Shown here piece after piece: positions 25,089 through 35,477 of a DNA stretch of 64,000 nt (position 1 is the first letter of the stretch; each line of letters begins with the position of its first letter). This DNA comes from Bagarius yarrelli (lineage: Eukaryota; Chordata; Actinopteri; Siluriformes; Sisoridae). Under the pieces are notes generated by a model. It was not told the DNA's origin. It saw only the letters and a list, made by a program, of their open reading frames with translations, and searched no databases. The stretch covers positions 11,602,724 to 11,666,723 of the forward strand of contig VCAZ01000006.1 in NCBI GenBank assembly GCA_005784505.1, read 5' to 3'. Both the position numbers and the translations under genes were made by a program.

Positions 25089-25425
25089 TGGGGCAGCACG
25101 ACGCCTTAGTGGTTAGCACTGTTGCCTCCCGGGCAGGGGCCTTTCTGTCAGGAGTTTGCATGTTCTCCCCATGCTTACCTGGTTTTACTCCAGGTACTCA
25201 GTTTTTCTTCCACAGTCCAAAAAACATGTATATTAAGTTGACTGGTGATTCTAAATTGCCCACAGGAGTGTGTGAGGCCCTGTGATGAACTTGAGACCTG
25301 TCCAGGGTGTACCCCTCCTGCCTTTTGCTTATTCAGGGACGGCTGGGATAGACTCCAGCAAATCCCAGTGAGCCCGAATTAGGGAATAAGCTGAATGAAG
25401 ATGAATGAATGAATGAATGTTGTTA
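25089..25425 (+). repeat. Dispersed teleost repeat with GGGCAGCACG head and GAATGAATG tail
   Basis: The head reads GGGCAGCACGACGCCTTAGT. Characteristic blocks follow: GGAGTTTGCATGTTCTCCCC, CCACAGTCCAAAAAACATG, CTAAATTGCCCACAGGAGTG, ACCTGTCCAGGGTGTACCCC and GGCTGGGATAGACTCCAGC. It ends in (GAAT)n. I recognise this as a repeat found across many fish genomes. A shorter, more decayed copy lies at 37687-37825. Confidence 0.8.
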
Positions 25426-25977
25426 AATGTAAAAATACCACTAAACTCACAAGAACAACAATATTAGACTTCTGAACGTTATATTATTCACACCAGGGGT
25501 ACTATTTGCTATTATGCCATTAGGAATTGTTTGTCAGGGTTAAACTTCTTTTTCTTCAGTTTGGTTTTGACACCTTAATCTCCACCAACAATACTTTAAT
25601 ATAGCAATATGTACATTATGTTTATTTTACTGATGTATTTAAATAAAAATGATTGTCAAAGGATAAGCTGAGGTTTAATTTGGGCTACCAAAATAAACAT
25701 ATGCAAGTGGCCTATAGGTGGTGCTACATTAAAAAAAGGCAGCTTTATAGATTATATACCTAATAAACTATTTTTCCCTTTCCAAATTTAAGATTAATTT
25801 AATTGATAAGTATGGGTTATTTTTTAAAAGTTAGCTTATAAATTATGGACTGTATGTCTATATGATTTTGTAACTGTGCCAGTTTTTAATAACATCTTTC
25901 CTTATTGCTTTTTTTTTGATAATTAGACATGGAATGTCTAAGTAAAAAGTCATTTTTCATATTTACATCAGTAAGAA

Positions 25978-26190
25978 GTAGTGGCTCAGTAGTGGCTCAT
26001 GGTTTAGGTGTGGGACTTGGACTACCAACTTGAAGTTGTGGGTTCAATTCCAGCAGCTCCACCAAGCCACCACTGCGGTGGGTCCCTGAGCAGGCCCTTA
26101 ACGCCCAATTGCTTAGTTGTATAAAAGAGATAAATGTAAGTCGCTCTGGATAAGGGCGTCTGCCCAATGCGTGTGAATGTAAATGAATGA
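25978..26190 (+). mobile_element. tRNA-derived SINE
   Basis: An A-box-like TGGCTCAGTAGTGG lies at 25982-25995, and a good B box, GGTTCAATTCC, at 26041-26051, so an internal Pol III promoter is visible. The 3' part reads GATAAATGTAAGTCGCTCTG and ends in (AAATG/GAATG). The same 3' module occurs at 60031-60175 and, reversed, at 43867-44030. Confidence 0.85.
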
Positions 26191-26739
26191 ATGCAGTTAG
26201 ATGTACTGAATGTTAGAGTTTAGAATTTTTTTCTATTGTATTTGTTTACTGATTATTGGGGGGGGGGGGAGACCCATTAAAACATAGAAAAAAAACAACT
26301 TTATTTGACATGAACCTAGCATTACCACCATGCAACAAAACACACGAAAAAAAAACCCAGTAAAAAAAGAAACAGATACAGATCACTGAACATATGCATT
26401 TATGCGAACTATGGGAAACATTTAGGAGTGAAAGGAAAAGACCAGATGACCTTTTCTGGTGACAGGTAAGTTTACATGCTAAGCACAAATCAGAGGTTTA
26501 CAGCTTTACTGTTGATCTCAGAGGCACATGGTCAGAACATGACATTTTCAGTACTAACCAAAACAAAATACAAAACAGGTGGATAAAAACTGTAAAAATC
26601 ATTGTCACGTGATTTACAAAGTAATGTAATACAAATGAGTGGATTTTCCCCATTTCAGGTTCAAAATCTGAACATTTGACAAATATGATAGAAATGTTTT
26701 AAAAATAAAGAAAGCATTTTTATTTATCTTTGGTTAAAA

Positions 26740-27280
26740 CCACGGCAGGTGGCAGCAGGGGGTGTGTGTGGACTCAGCCCACCCAAATGTACATTTTGCC
26801 CACCCTGCAGTTGATTTGTTTTATATTGGACAAACACAGAATAACATCCTGTTTTTATCTGACTGGGTGGAAAGCTTACAGCCCGCCGCCAGAATCACCA
26901 CAGCCAATAGAATAATTTCACACGCTTGATGTTTAATATTTTTAGGCCCTAGACTGACATTAGAAATTTACCTCAGTAAATGCAGAGAAGAGAACAGAGA
27001 GCAAGATAAAACTCTGTATGTTGGGAGGTAAATGCTGAATAACAGGAGGACTGATGATTTGAACAGAAGACTTAGTGGATAGAAGAGTAGCTAGATAAAT
27101 GAAAAATGAAAATCAATATATAACTAACATTTGTAAATAAAGATTTTCAGGTTGCTGTTATGTGATGAAATAAGGAAACCAATCTCTTAAAAAATAAAAA
27201 GGAAACCGACCACTAATTGTCCACTATTATTATCCAGCCCAACCTAATATAACAGGCTAGAACTGGCCCTGGATAGAACA
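26740..27280. mobile_element. Possible DNA-transposon relic sharing CAGCCCACCC motifs
   Basis: CTCAGCCCACCCAAATGTAC near 26773 and TTGCCCACCC near 26796 echo the relic at 22892-23240. The right side reads GCTAGAACTGGCCCTGGAT near 27256, which mirrors the GCAGGGCCGG start of the other copy. Decay prevents assignment to a family. Confidence 0.4.
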
Positions 27281-27540
27281 GATAAAATCTGAAAAGATTG
27301 TAGCTCAGTTTGGACTGGGCATCATGTTTATTTTTTTGCTTTATATATTTATTTAAAAAAAATCAAGTACTACATTTTATCCCAAAGGTAAATGCATTAA
27401 TAAATAACTGGACAGAAAGTGATGTCTTTCCAAAACATTTCCAAATCTTCCACCCGCCCTCTTAAAATAACTAAACATTAACAACTAGACATAATACTGC
27501 ACACATTTTCACCAAAATTTGTAGTGATTCAACAACTGTT

Positions 27541-27690
27541 ACAACCAACTGTGGCCCGGTGTTCAGTTTCTCTCCAATCCTAATCAAACACGCCTAAACA
27601 AGCTAATTAAGGTATTTTTATACTTAAAACTTACAGGCAGGTGTGCTGAGGCAAGTTGGAGCTAAACTCTCCAGGACCGAGTCTGGCGAA
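27541..27690. repeat. Dispersed fish repeat (CTAATTAAG / CTCCAGGACCG type)
   Basis: CCTAATCAAACACGCCTAAA, AAGCTAATTAAGGT, GGCAGGTGTGCTGAGG and GAGCTAAACTCTCCAGGACC form a set of blocks I recognise from a common ostariophysan repeat. Confidence 0.55.
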
Positions 27691-27991
27691 AACAATATTT
27701 TTTCCTTCATAAACCCTTGGATCTACAACTACATTAGCATTCATACTGCAGCATGTCTGGGGTCACATCACGGGAACAACTTTGAGTGCTTCTAATTAAA
27801 TACAAGGACATATGACATAATACTACAGCTAAATCATGTTTTAAGGCTCTGTAATGCTAGTGTTTAATTCATTAAACTGAACACAACAGACACAGAGAGA
27901 GCCAATCGCAAAAAAAATAAATAAATAATATTCTAGTTTGAGGGCTGAATGAGTAGGGGAATGCAAAAAAAAGGTCAAAAGAATTATATAC

Positions 27992-28473
27992 TATATTGCC
28001 AAAAGTATGTAGACACTAGACCATCAGATCAATGTGATTCCTCAAAAGATGTTGCTACAAATTTGGCGGCACACAGTTGTCTAGAATGTCATTGTATGCT
28101 GCAGTGTTACATTTATTATTTACTGTAACTAAGAGACATAAACACTGTTATAGTATGTCCAAAACCTCTGAACTCCATAAATACATGCTGCGTTATGACT
28201 GGAGTTGCAAAACTCGATTGTTCTGCCCCAAAGCCCTGACCTCAACACCACTAAACACCTTTAAGATGAACTGGAACACCGACTGAACCCCAGACCTACC
28301 TTACCTTATAGTATTGTCTGATCTCACTAATACTATTGTAGCCGAACAAACATACATCTCACATTCACGCTCTAAATTGTAGCTGAAAACCTTAATAAAA
28401 AAGACTGGAGCTTAATTGAACATCAAAATGGGGAGTAAATCTAAAATAGGATTCACAAACTTTTGGCAATATA
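27992..28473 (+). mobile_element. Decayed Tc1/mariner-like element, copy 2, with 15-bp TIRs
   Basis: TATATTGCCAAAAGT at 27992-28006 and its exact reverse complement ACTTTTGGCAATATA at 28459-28473 bound 482 bp. Near 28228-28285 one frame reads QSPDLNTTKHL, a stop, then DELEHRL. This is the remnant of the SPDLNPIExLWDEL-type segment of Tc1/mariner transposases. The element is a nonfunctional relic. Copy 1 is at 14820-15252. Confidence 0.85.
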
Positions 28474-28966
28474 TTGTATATTAAATTCTGAATATGGCCT
28501 GAAATGTTAAGCCCAAGGATTTTAGATACGTATTTCATATAAAACATAGCATTATTCATGCATTTATTAACTGATCATGCATCACATACATGTGGGGAAA
28601 ATAATTTACTACGTCAGAATAATAAATTGATAAAATGTTAAAAAATACAAAAACTGTGGTAATTTGCATCACCTGCTGTGCTGGAATACCTGCTGCGTTG
28701 TAATATAAATGTCCATTGAACTGATGGAAACAACTTCAAGTAGTGAAACAGTAACATAACAGTTTGTATGATGAACAGTTGTTTTTTAAAATCAACAAAA
28801 ACTGTCTTTAATCCCGCTTCAGGATACAGAACAAATTATATGAACATACAAAACATCAATTCTTTGCCATCATGCCTCATTACGATAAATAACACTTTCT
28901 AGATAGATAGAAAATTTAAGTACAGTGCCAAAATCCACAGAGCAGTGAGTTTCAACAGATGCTTTA

Positions 28967-28980
28967 GCGCCCCTTAGTGG
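28967..28980 (-). promoter_or_regulatory. CTCF-like motif between klc1 and ttl
   Basis: The minus strand reads CCACTAAGGGGCGC, 13 of 14 positions against the CTCF core pattern CCASYAGRKGGCRS. This is a motif match only. Confidence 0.35.
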
Positions 28981-30041
28981 GCATTTAGACAATGTCGGGG
29001 GCATTGGAAATCAGGTGGTGTTTAAGAGGGCGTGTGAACACTAATGGTGGGCACCAAATATGTGGACGCTCAGCAGGTTTTTCCAAGACAATAATAGGGC
29101 AATCATAGCTAATATAATGTAAATTATCCTTGATATGGCTTTATTCCCCCTACCCTACAACCAACTATAAAAAAAGAGACAGGCACAAGGCTTTAATTTG
29201 CTTACAAACTGAGGAGTTGAATGATATTTGTCCAATAATTTATGCGAATTTTCTGTTACGTTTGTTAATTTTCTTGATCTTAAAGAATATTTCGTATTCT
29301 TTTTTTTTAATTCTAATAATGCAAAAACTGTCACTCATAACATTTATAAATCAGGCTCTGATTAAATCAAGGCTTTTAAGACAGAAAACATCAAGTTTGT
29401 GTGGTCAATGTGGTCTGGACCTGGTGGCATTAAGACTGTAGGGTGGGGGGGCCAAAATAAGTTGAGACCCACTAGTCACTTAAAAATACTGACCAACAAC
29501 AACAACAACAACAACAACTAAGACCAAATGCATGCCTTATAGATAAAACTGGAAACTGACTAGTGTAAACTGTAACCGAGTTCAAACTGAACGTTCAGTA
29601 TGTATACATTACTTGGCATTTCAGAAATCGAGTGTGGGGTTTTATGGAGAACGTTTCTATGGAAACATAAGGCACTAGTCATTGGAGTTAAATCCCATAA
29701 ACATCCTACTTCATAGCAGTGTGCCCAGAGAATTGTGTGAAATACAGTATAGTCTAGATAAGCTAGTGTAACATACTAAAACTCAACAGCAATCGTGTAG
29801 ACAGTCTGAACAGCCCGCTTCTAGTGCAAAACTAAAATGAGTATTATATGTCAGAGATAATGGGAGAAACACACACTTAACATGTGTCTATACCACAGAT
29901 TCTTCAAGCTTTCAATCCCAGTCTTAACTCAAACTCTGGCTTTCCAGCTTACTTTTTTAAGATAACAGACAGAAAGAGAATAGTATTGATGGATATTTGA
30001 ATAAAAGTATTTGGGTGAGGAGTTTTAAAACAGTATCGTGC

Positions 30042-31552
30042 TTACAGCTTGATGAATGGGCCAAAGTGTTGTGGTGCTCTGAGTTTAGGTGAAGAGCAGG
30101 AGGTGGAGGTGAGAGAAGGAGAAGTGGAGAATGGTGGGGAGGAGGACAAAGCATCTGCATTTAACGAGAAGACGGTGGAAATAGCTACGTCCACTATGCC
30201 TTGGCACAGTTCCGGGTAGAGCTTCCTGAAGAAAATAGAAAAAAGACATTTTTACAATGCTGACAACTTTACTACTTGATGCTACTTATGATTTACTTTC
30301 TTTTTGGTGCAGACAGGATAAACATTACAAACAAAGATCGCTGTCACATGGTAACTTAATTTAAATTTCTATTTTAACAATAGAATTTCTAAAATGAGGT
30401 TACAACATGGCCAAATGTTCATAAAGATCTGACCATCATATTAATATAAGATTATTGAACATCCAGTTTTAAAGCTGACCCCCACTTTAATACCACTTTA
30501 TTGCCCTACAGACAGCTTGATAATGTCAGGTAAGAAGGACAGGTGTGCAGTTGATTTTCCAGTTCATTCCATTGGTGTTCAGTAGGATTGAGGTCAGGGC
30601 TCTTTATTTCTAATAACTCAAACCTTGACCTCGTGAAGCATTATCATGCTGGAACTGTGCTTAAATCTGTCAATTTTAGTGAAGTCTAACACTATAGCAA
30701 TCAAACACATTTTGAAGAGTTGTGTGCTTTTATCTTTGTGGCATTAGCTTGAAGAAGTGTACACAATGTTGGTCTTATAGTGTATAACCAAATCAGCATG
30801 GCAGTGTAAGGGGTAAATGTGCTTAATTGTCCCATATACTCTATAGCACAGTGAAAATTGTTACTTTTCATATCCCAGCTTAGAAAATTAGAGCACAGGG
30901 GCAGCTATGATACAGCGCCCCCGGAACAAGAAGGGTTAAGTGCCTTGCTCAAGGACCCAACAGTGGCAAAATAGTGGCGCTTGAATCGTCTAAACAATGA
31001 TTTAGCATCTTAACCATTTGAAGCACCAACTAGGGTCCCAAACCGCAAAGGGGTCAGGTGAGCTTAATAATATCTATAGAAATAATTTTTCGTTGATGAA
31101 CAGAGAAGTAAAATATGCTGAAAATACTGACTGTGCACATGCAGGTGCGCCGTTGATCTCAATAAGCCACACTTTGAAGCTCTCATCCAGCATAAAGTCA
31201 AAACCAAAAAGCTGGAAGCTCTGGTAGGACAGGTGCTTAGTGCTGATCTCTGGTTCAATACACATCAGGCAGCTCCTGTGAAATAACAAGCGATACATAC
31301 CAAGATTTAGATATTCTGAACAACACTGAGAATTTAAAAATCATTTTTAACTACAAAAACCTATAGGTATTCATGGATGCAGGGTTTGTACTAAAAAATT
31401 AGCTGTGATTACATACAGTAATATAAGATAATCAAGGTGTGATGGTAAAATATATAATTATTTTATCAATCTAAACAAATCAGAGCAAGATGTTCACAGC
31501 AAATAATAATCAATAGTCACATCATTAGTTAGCTCATTATATATATATATAT

Positions 31553-31611
<59 letters not shown>

Positions 31612-33646
31612 GGTATATGTATAGTATATACGGTATATGTGTGCATTGAGCAGTTGTGAAGAACTGTTAAATTACTCTGACAAAAGTTTGCACAGCCAGA
31701 GAAATGACCGTATTGCGTGTCTGTTGGCTTGCATACATACTTTATGACCTGCTTGATCTGAGGTAAGATGGATGTTTCCATGGATACGTTGTGAACATTC
31801 AGCAGGTAATTTCTGAACTCGTCAAAAAACATCTCATTGCCCTCCTCGTACAGGCCGTAGTTCTGCGAGTGCTCTTTCTGGATGCAGTGATTGGTCAGGT
31901 GGCTGGTCATGTCCTGCAGGTTAGAGCTGTTGTACGGCTCTGAGGATGTCCTCAGCACTCCCTCACGGTACAGGTAGATGTTGTACTGATGGTCCACAAG
32001 CACCCAGCTCCTTAACACACCACATGTTTTGAACCATTACGCTTCTTTCCTGCTTTGTGCTTATGATCAAATACAACTACATTCCAGTTTAAAAGGCTGT
32101 TTATCATACCTTATATCAAATTTGCGGTGACAGGGTTCCAACAGCAGTGGTCGCTCCAGATACTTCTGAATGACATGCACTTGGCCCTGATTATCAATAA
32201 ACTGGAGCAACCGGTTTGCATCCTGAGATATCAAGATTCCAGCCCCTTATAAAATAAAGATCTTAGTATGGGATTATTGATAATGAAGAAAGTTTAACAA
32301 CATTGGTAAAACATTTTCATATATTTAAAACAAATATTCTTTAAAATCCTTACATAACTCTCTAATTTTATCCCTGGTAAAACTTGATTTAAATTCCAGA
32401 CATAATTACAAGTATTTATTCATAAAGACATTTTAATGAAAGTAAACATTTAGCTACGTGATCCTGTAACTCAGCAAAACCCATAATTCCTAAAGTAAAC
32501 CAACAACAGGGTTCCAGTTACTCTTGCATTGGTTTTGTCTGAGAGATGGAAAAGGACTGTTTGTTTTATTCTCACCTTTAGCTCCAGCCGATGATTTAGC
32601 GATCCACACTGTTCCTTCCCCATTTTCTTTTTTGGTGTTATAAGACGCAAGAAAGACCTCACGCTCGTCTGTCTTTGGGTTATTCTTCAGGTGGCTTATG
32701 CTATTGGTTGCAGGAGCGACAGGAGTGTTAAGATTGAGGGGATAAATGATGTATGACTCAGGGAACCAGTTACACGAGTCTTTCAGATCTGGACTCATTT
32801 TTATTAATCTGTGAGGAAAAAAAAGATGACATTTCTATATTATTACAAAGATACACCATCGGATATTTGAGCATGATCATAAAATGAATGTATGTAAAGA
32901 TTTAAAGAACATAAACAAAATATTAGCAAGCACATCAAAAGGGTGGCTTATTTTATTTTGCAACGTTAGACAGGACAGATTTAGATGGTTTGGACATGTG
33001 TGAAGAGGAGGTAGTGGAAATATCAATAGAAGGAAGTTAAATTTGAGCTGCAGGCAGGAGGTAAATATGAAGGCCGAAGAGGAGCTTTATGGATGTAATA
33101 GATGAGGACAAAGTTAGTGGGTGAGAAAAAAAAAAAAAGAGGATGAAGACAGGGGCAATGGCAAATCCTGAAGGGGACAGTCGAAAAGAAATGAAAAAGA
33201 AGAAAGAGTTCATACTTGACCAGGGATGCTTTACGACACAGCTTGTCTGCTCCTCTATAATAGTTAACCAACTGCATCAGTCCTGGTTCATGACCTGTGA
33301 GAGATAAACAGAGGGAATTGAGCTGGATGAGCCACACCTACAGATAATATTTCTTCAGATCTGAAGCAACCACACTGGCTGTTTTTAACTGACAGATCAT
33401 TGGACATTGTATGTACATAAATAACAGTTAGTTCCAAATCGCCCATCCATCATGATCACTGACAACCGATTAACACACACACAGGTTACCTAGACGCCCA
33501 AACGGAAGGCGGTTCCTCTCTCCAAGCATCAGGTTAAATCGCGGGTTGTCTTTTTTCAGTCGTTTCCATTTCCCAGTAGAGATGAGAATTTTAGAGACTT
33601 CAGCATACACGCTGCTTTTATCATCTCTTAAAACAAACGTGTACAT
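30042..33646 (-). CDS. ttl: Tubulin-tyrosine ligase
   Basis: TTL is a cytosolic ATP-grasp ligase that re-adds tyrosine to the C-terminus of detyrosinated alpha-tubulin. Seven coding exons in transcript order: 33646-33490, 33294-33216, 32808-32576, 32245-32110, 32010-31741, 31275-31132 and 30225-30042 (TAA). They total 1203 nt, or 400 aa, all in frame with GT-AG introns. The start MYTFVLRDD aligns with mammalian MYTFVVRDE; an in-frame ATG 12 codons upstream is not needed. Residues used in ATP and substrate binding in mammalian TTL are present at the same numbers: K198, D200, R202, R222, D318, E331 and N333. The C-terminus still ends FIKL, but it carries a Ser/Pro-rich insertion of about 23 residues after AISTVF, so the protein exceeds the usual 377 aa. 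It is convergent with klc1 and divergent from fignl1. Confidence 0.95.
30540..30790. mobile_element. Degenerate Tc1-like fragment in ttl intron 6
   Basis: TTGGTGTTCAGTAGGATTGA followed by GGTCAGGGCTCT, then CATGCTGGAACTGTG, are blocks typical of Tc1/mariner-like relics in fish. The 14820-15252 element has similar wording (GTTCAGTGGTGTTAAAGTCA, CATGCTGGAACAGTG). No termini are visible. Confidence 0.5.
31539..31628. repeat. (TA)n microsatellite in ttl intron 5
   Basis: Interrupted (TA)n with GTATATGTATA units. Confidence 0.95.
32955..33190 (+). mobile_element. Non-LTR retrotransposon fragment in ttl intron 2
   Basis: The plus strand from about 32974 reads RFRWFGHV, then in a degenerate frame RRGSGNINRR. 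This matches the (K/R)xRWFGHVxRR segment found downstream of the reverse-transcriptase domain in fish LINEs. A GRRGALWM-like tail and an A run follow. It is antisense to ttl and heavily decayed. Confidence 0.55.
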
Positions 33647-35460
33647 GAGCGTAGGGTTGCTCATAACAGCTAGCAATAACACACACTCTTACACACACAC
33701 ACAGACACACGGCAGTAAACTAAGAATAACGGTGTCCTGTCCGGCCTTTCCACTTTCCACACACAAACACACCGGACACTTAGCGTGCTAGCTAAAGCAC
33801 TAGCTACTGTTATCTGTCCCCGCACAAACTATCTTGACTTAAGTGTTTCATGGCTTCTTTACAAAAACAAGAAATTTGTTTTAGCACTCCAAACAAACTA
33901 TTTTGGAGAAGAAGCTTATATTATAAACAGAGTCTCTCCGGTGACGGTTTCAGCAGCGGTGCATCCCGAGTGCCTGGGTGTGACTCCTGGACTCTGCTTT
34001 AGCCGTGCATTTGAAGCTAAAGTGCTGGGAATAGCTAGCACGCTAGCTTCTATGGATATGTTCACTGAAAACATATAATAAAGAAATATATATATATAAA
34101 TGCAATTTTTGAAAGCCCAGTTTTAAATTATTAGGCAGTCGTTAAGGAAGTGTGCTAACTCCCCTTTAACAAGCCAGACATCAGCAGCGCTCCTTTATCC
34201 CATCTCAACTGGCAGTATGTGGTGAACGGGTTGCCAAGTTGGGGACACAAAATTCAACAAATATATCCTAATTAGCGTAATTAACCCTGTACACAAACAA
34301 CACATTTTCTCAAATGTATGTCAGTATATTTTAAAGATTTTTTTAGGTAGTCTAAATTTCTCGTGTTTTAAAAAACGCTTAAATTTCTCAACCCACAGTT
34401 AAAGAAATATGACGGTATTAAAATTAAGTATTTGGCAACGCTGATTGTGACGTAAGGCAGACGTTCACCGCATGTGTTGATGGTTAATGTAGTTAACGGA
34501 TATTTTCTTTCCTATATATGCAACACTCTCTTTTTACCACACGATAGCAGCATAAATCTACATCGTTGGAAAAGCCGTCTCGTCGACATGCATGGTGTTT
34601 TTTAAACCCCAACCGTTATCTGGCATAATTCTTTTTCTCTATTCTGATTGGCTAAAATTCCATACTCACAGATCTTGGATTGGTTAGTACGGTAACGTCA
34701 ATCTTTACGTCGCTGGCAGGGCTCGTCTGAATACAGGTGGAATTAAAACAGTTTTGAAGGCGGCGGGAAAGTTGTTAGTAGTATAAATGGTTTATGTATG
34801 TGTGTATGTAAAAGGCTGTAAATTGGTAGTATAAGTGATTTAAATATCTGAATTTTTTTTGGGTAAGTCTAGAGGTAAGTTTTTGACATTTTTTGTTTAG
34901 AAAATAAGGTCGGGTGCACTTACTTATATAAACAAAAACAGGTTGTGTAGCTATCGGGCTAGCTCCATATTAGCCCACTGTATTCGCGTACACACAGTGC
35001 AAAGTAAGAGAACTAAAGTATAGTTTAGTTAAGTTTTTTTTTTAAGCAAAACAGTCACCTACTAAATTTCATGACAACTCCTTAGATCAATCATTTAATA
35101 TTTGATGTATATCTGGATTTATATCTGCCACCCTCACTATATTTAAATCATAAAGTAGTCAGATCTAAAACAGCCTGATGTAAAGTTGATCTTTTTCATA
35201 CATTAATGACCCGTGGGAAGTGTTTATAAGAAATGGTGTCCTTTCTTTTTTGAAAGCTTTGCGCAAAGTCCGTTAAAGCGATGACTTAATCCACAACCGA
35301 AACTGAATAAGTGATTCAGAAACACGCCAAATGTATTTGTATGAATATCTTGTCATTATAATTTCCTGACCCTGGTTGCTGAAACTCCTGTAGTATAATA
35401 GTAAGGCACTCAATTAAATGCATCAGATTTCAACTAAAACTGTGGCTACTTCTTTTACAG
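33647..35460. promoter_or_regulatory. Head-to-head ttl/fignl1 promoter interval
   Basis: The two start codons point away from each other across 1.8 kb. Motifs seen: inverted CCAAT boxes (ATTGG) at 34647-34651 and 34679-34683, 32 bp apart; CRE-like cores at 34448-34455 (TGACGTAA), 34693-34700 (TAACGTCA) and 34704-34711 (TTTACGTC); an E2F-type GGCGGGAA at 34762-34769; and a TTTGAA hexamer at 34753-34758. Possible donors for a noncoding fignl1 exon are GG|GTAAGT after 34862 and AG|GTAAGT after 34874. A 14-bp perfect inverted repeat, TAGCGTGCTAGCTA, lies at 33781-33794 and 34032-34045. Transcription start sites are not determined. Confidence 0.55.
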
Positions 35461-35477
35461 ACTAAAGCAGGCCAGGC

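Larger units (their letters stand above)
23903..30041. other. Repeat-rich interval between convergent klc1 and ttl
   Basis: No coding exon is recognised in about 6.1 kb. The interval holds a dispersed fish repeat (25089-25425), a tRNA-derived SINE (25978-26190), an element with CAGCCCACCC motifs (26740-27280), a repeat at 27541-27690, a Tc1/mariner-like element (27992-28473), a G run at 26260-26269 and an (AAC)n at about 29492-29518. Part of it must be the 3' UTRs of klc1 and ttl. Confidence 0.6.

Noticed and set aside
29130..29441. 103-aa plus-strand open frame between klc1 and ttl
   Set aside because: It is hydrophobic because it is AT-rich; there is no homology signature, splice context or initiation context.
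33647..33682. Upstream in-frame ATG of ttl adding 12 residues
   Set aside because: TTL starts at MYTF in other vertebrates, and the extra residues have no counterpart.
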